From NCBI GenBank assembly GCA_030622265.1, contig JAUXGG010000135.1, positions 1 to 5,575 of the forward strand: a DNA stretch of 5,575 bases, read 5' to 3'. The position numbers and the translations under genes are program-made. The stretch is from Candidatus Eiseniibacteriota bacterium. GTDB lineage: Bacteria; Arandabacterota; Arandabacteria; Arandabacterales; Arandabacteraceae. Of the stretch, positions 4,394 through 5,575 are shown in pieces. The notes under the pieces are model-generated. The model was not told the origin of the DNA and did no database searches. It saw only the letters and a program-made list of their open reading frames with translations. Every line of letters begins with the position of its first letter. Position 1 is the first letter of the stretch.

Positions 4394-5575
4394 TCAACCA
4401 GTGGGTTCGGGACTCAACCTCTCTATCAGCCTGCCCAACAGGGTACCTGCGATGAGCACCGCCACCAGGGCCGCGCCCATGTAGAGCCAGTGGAGGCTCC
4501 CAAGCGGCACGGTTCCGAAGAACCTCCCCAGCGGCGTGTAAACGATGGCGATCTGCAGCACCAGGGATATGAATATCGCCCCCACAAGCCACCTGTTGGA
4601 GAACAGGCCCAGGCGGTAGGGTGAGCGCACCATCTGAAGCCGGACGATCTCAAGCAGGACCAGGGTCATGAAGGCCATGGTCCTTCCAATCTCGACGCTC
4701 TCCCTGAGGCCGACACGGTAAACCAGGAGCGTGGCCAGGCATATCAGGGCGCCCATCGCAAACACATGCGTGGACATATTGCGTGACATGATCCTGTCCG
4801 CCCTGCGGCGAGGCGGATGCTTCATCACATCCTTGGCCACGGGATCAACGCCCAGAGCAACCGCGGGGAACCCGTCGGTAATCAGGTTGATCCACAGGAG
4901 CTGCGCCGCTAAGAGGGGAAGCGGAAGCCCCAGCAGGGCCGCGAGGAAAATCGTAAGGACCTCGCCCACATTGCCCGAGAGCAGATAGTTGACGAATTTC
5001 CTTATATTGTCATAGATCCCGCGGCCCTCCTCGACGGCGTTCACTATGGAAGCGAAGTTGTCATCGGTGAGAATCATCTCACTGGCTTCCTTCGCAACAT
5101 CGGTACCGGTTATGCCCATGGCGATCCCGATATCGGCCTTCTTAAGCGCGGGCGCATCATTGACGCCGTCGCCGGTCATGGCGACCACGTGTCCCCCGGC
5201 CTTAAGGGCCTCCACGATCCTGAGCTTATGATGGGGATTGACCCTGGCGAAGATGGCCACGTCCTCCACGCGCCCGCGGAGCGCCTCATCACTCATCTCA
5301 TGAAGTTCGGCTCCCGCCACCGAGACGCCTTCGATCCCGATCTCCCGTCCTATGGCCTCGGAGGTGGTCTTCATGTCTCCGGTCACCATGATCACCCTGA
5401 TCCCGGCGTCCGTGCACCTTGCTATGGCGTCCCTGGCCTCCTCCCTCGGCGGGTCCCTCATGGCCTGAAGCCCCACAAAGACCAGACCCTCCTCATAGGT
5501 CTCCCTTGGCTCCCCTTCCTTAAGCTCCTTGAAGGCGAACCCGAGAACCCGAAGTGCGGAGCGGGCATATTCCTC
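4394..5575 (-). CDS. P-type cation-transporting ATPase (P2, Ca2+-ATPase-like), C-terminal part
   Basis: This membrane pump exports cations, probably Ca2+, driven by ATP through a phospho-aspartate intermediate. The frame is open to the right edge, so only the last 393 residues are visible; the GTG at 5476 is internal, since in-frame residues before it (ALRVLGFAFKEL and onward) are typical P-type sequence. Visible parts in order: end of the nucleotide-binding domain (1-33), GLQAMRDPPRE (35-45), VTGD (64-67), the P-domain hinge TGDGVNDAPALKKAD (134-148), M5 with NVGE (202-205), M6 with NLITDG (230-235), then M7, M8 with E309, M9 and M10. By alignment with SERCA these keep N768, E771, N796, T799, D800 and E908. 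The phosphorylated aspartate (DKTGT) and the M4 glutamate are outside the window. The C-terminus is complete, with no visible frameshift. Plasma-membrane-type or Mn/Na-specific relatives cannot be excluded. Confidence 0.95.
   Translation of the reverse strand, partial: EEYARSALRVLGFAFKELKEGEPRETYEEGLVFVGLQAMRDPPREEARDAIARCTDAGIRVIMVTGDMKTTSEAIGREIGIEGVSVAGAELHEMSDEALRGRVEDVAIFARVNPHHKLRIVEALKAGGHVVAMTGDGVNDAPALKKADIGIAMGITGTDVAKEASEMILTDDNFASIVNAVEEGRGIYDNIRKFVNYLLSGNVGEVLTIFLAALLGLPLPLLAAQLLWINLITDGFPAVALGVDPVAKDVMKHPPRRRADRIMSRNMSTHVFAMGALICLATLLVYRVGLRESVEIGRTMAFMTLVLLEIVRLQMVRSPYRLGLFSNRWLVGAIFISLVLQIAIVYTPLGRFFGTVPLGSLHWLYMGAALVAVLIAGTLLGRLIERLSPEPTG

Noticed and set aside
1..5575. CRISPR array, tRNA, rRNA, riboswitch or toxin-antitoxin pair
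   Set aside because: No regularly spaced repeats, cloverleaf, conserved RNA core or paired small genes were seen on reading both strands.

Overview
This is a bacterial window, GC-rich in most genes, with three blocks. The lineage cannot be fixed from the sequence. A lipobox signal peptide, strong Shine-Dalgarno sites and secreted beta-helix and beta-propeller proteins suggest a Gram-negative-type, possibly uncultivated, lineage, but that is inference.

Block 1 (1-2813, plus strand) is a tightly packed operon that enters from the left edge. It holds the C-terminal part of a ZnuC/MntB-type metal ABC transporter ATPase, an overlapping ABC-3 family (ZnuB/TroC-like) membrane permease, and, one base after the permease stop, a lipoprotein. 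The lipoprotein joins a DUF4382-like N-terminal domain to what reads as a seven-bladed YVTN-type beta-propeller. The first two proteins form a transition-metal importer (Zn, Mn or Fe). The lipoprotein is probably made with it and may be an accessory on the outer face. The solute-binding protein is not in view.

Block 2 (2814-4277) looks accessory. A 198-base stretch with no recognisable gene is followed by the 3' remnant of an IS3-family insertion sequence: the last ~34 transposase codons, a stop, and an IS3-type right terminal repeat ending at 3146. Seventeen bases further on, in the opposite orientation, ends a gene for a secreted, cysteine-rich right-handed beta-helix protein. It has its own well-formed sigma70-type promoter and ribosome binding site. 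Its GC by hand count is about 54%, against about 63-72% in 60-base samples of the flanking genes.

Block 3 (4394-5575, minus strand) is the C-terminal ~390 residues of a P2-type cation-transporting ATPase (Ca2+-ATPase-like). It runs off the right edge and keeps the calcium-coordinating residues of M5, M6 and M8.

The metal importer operon and the cation pump both concern ion homeostasis, but they face each other across an insertion-marked segment and need not be functionally linked. The observations most worth following are the propeller lipoprotein coupled to the metal transporter (compare the AztD zinc chaperone), the cysteine ladder and C-terminal WGSIK tail of the beta-helix protein, and the IS3 remnant beside it.
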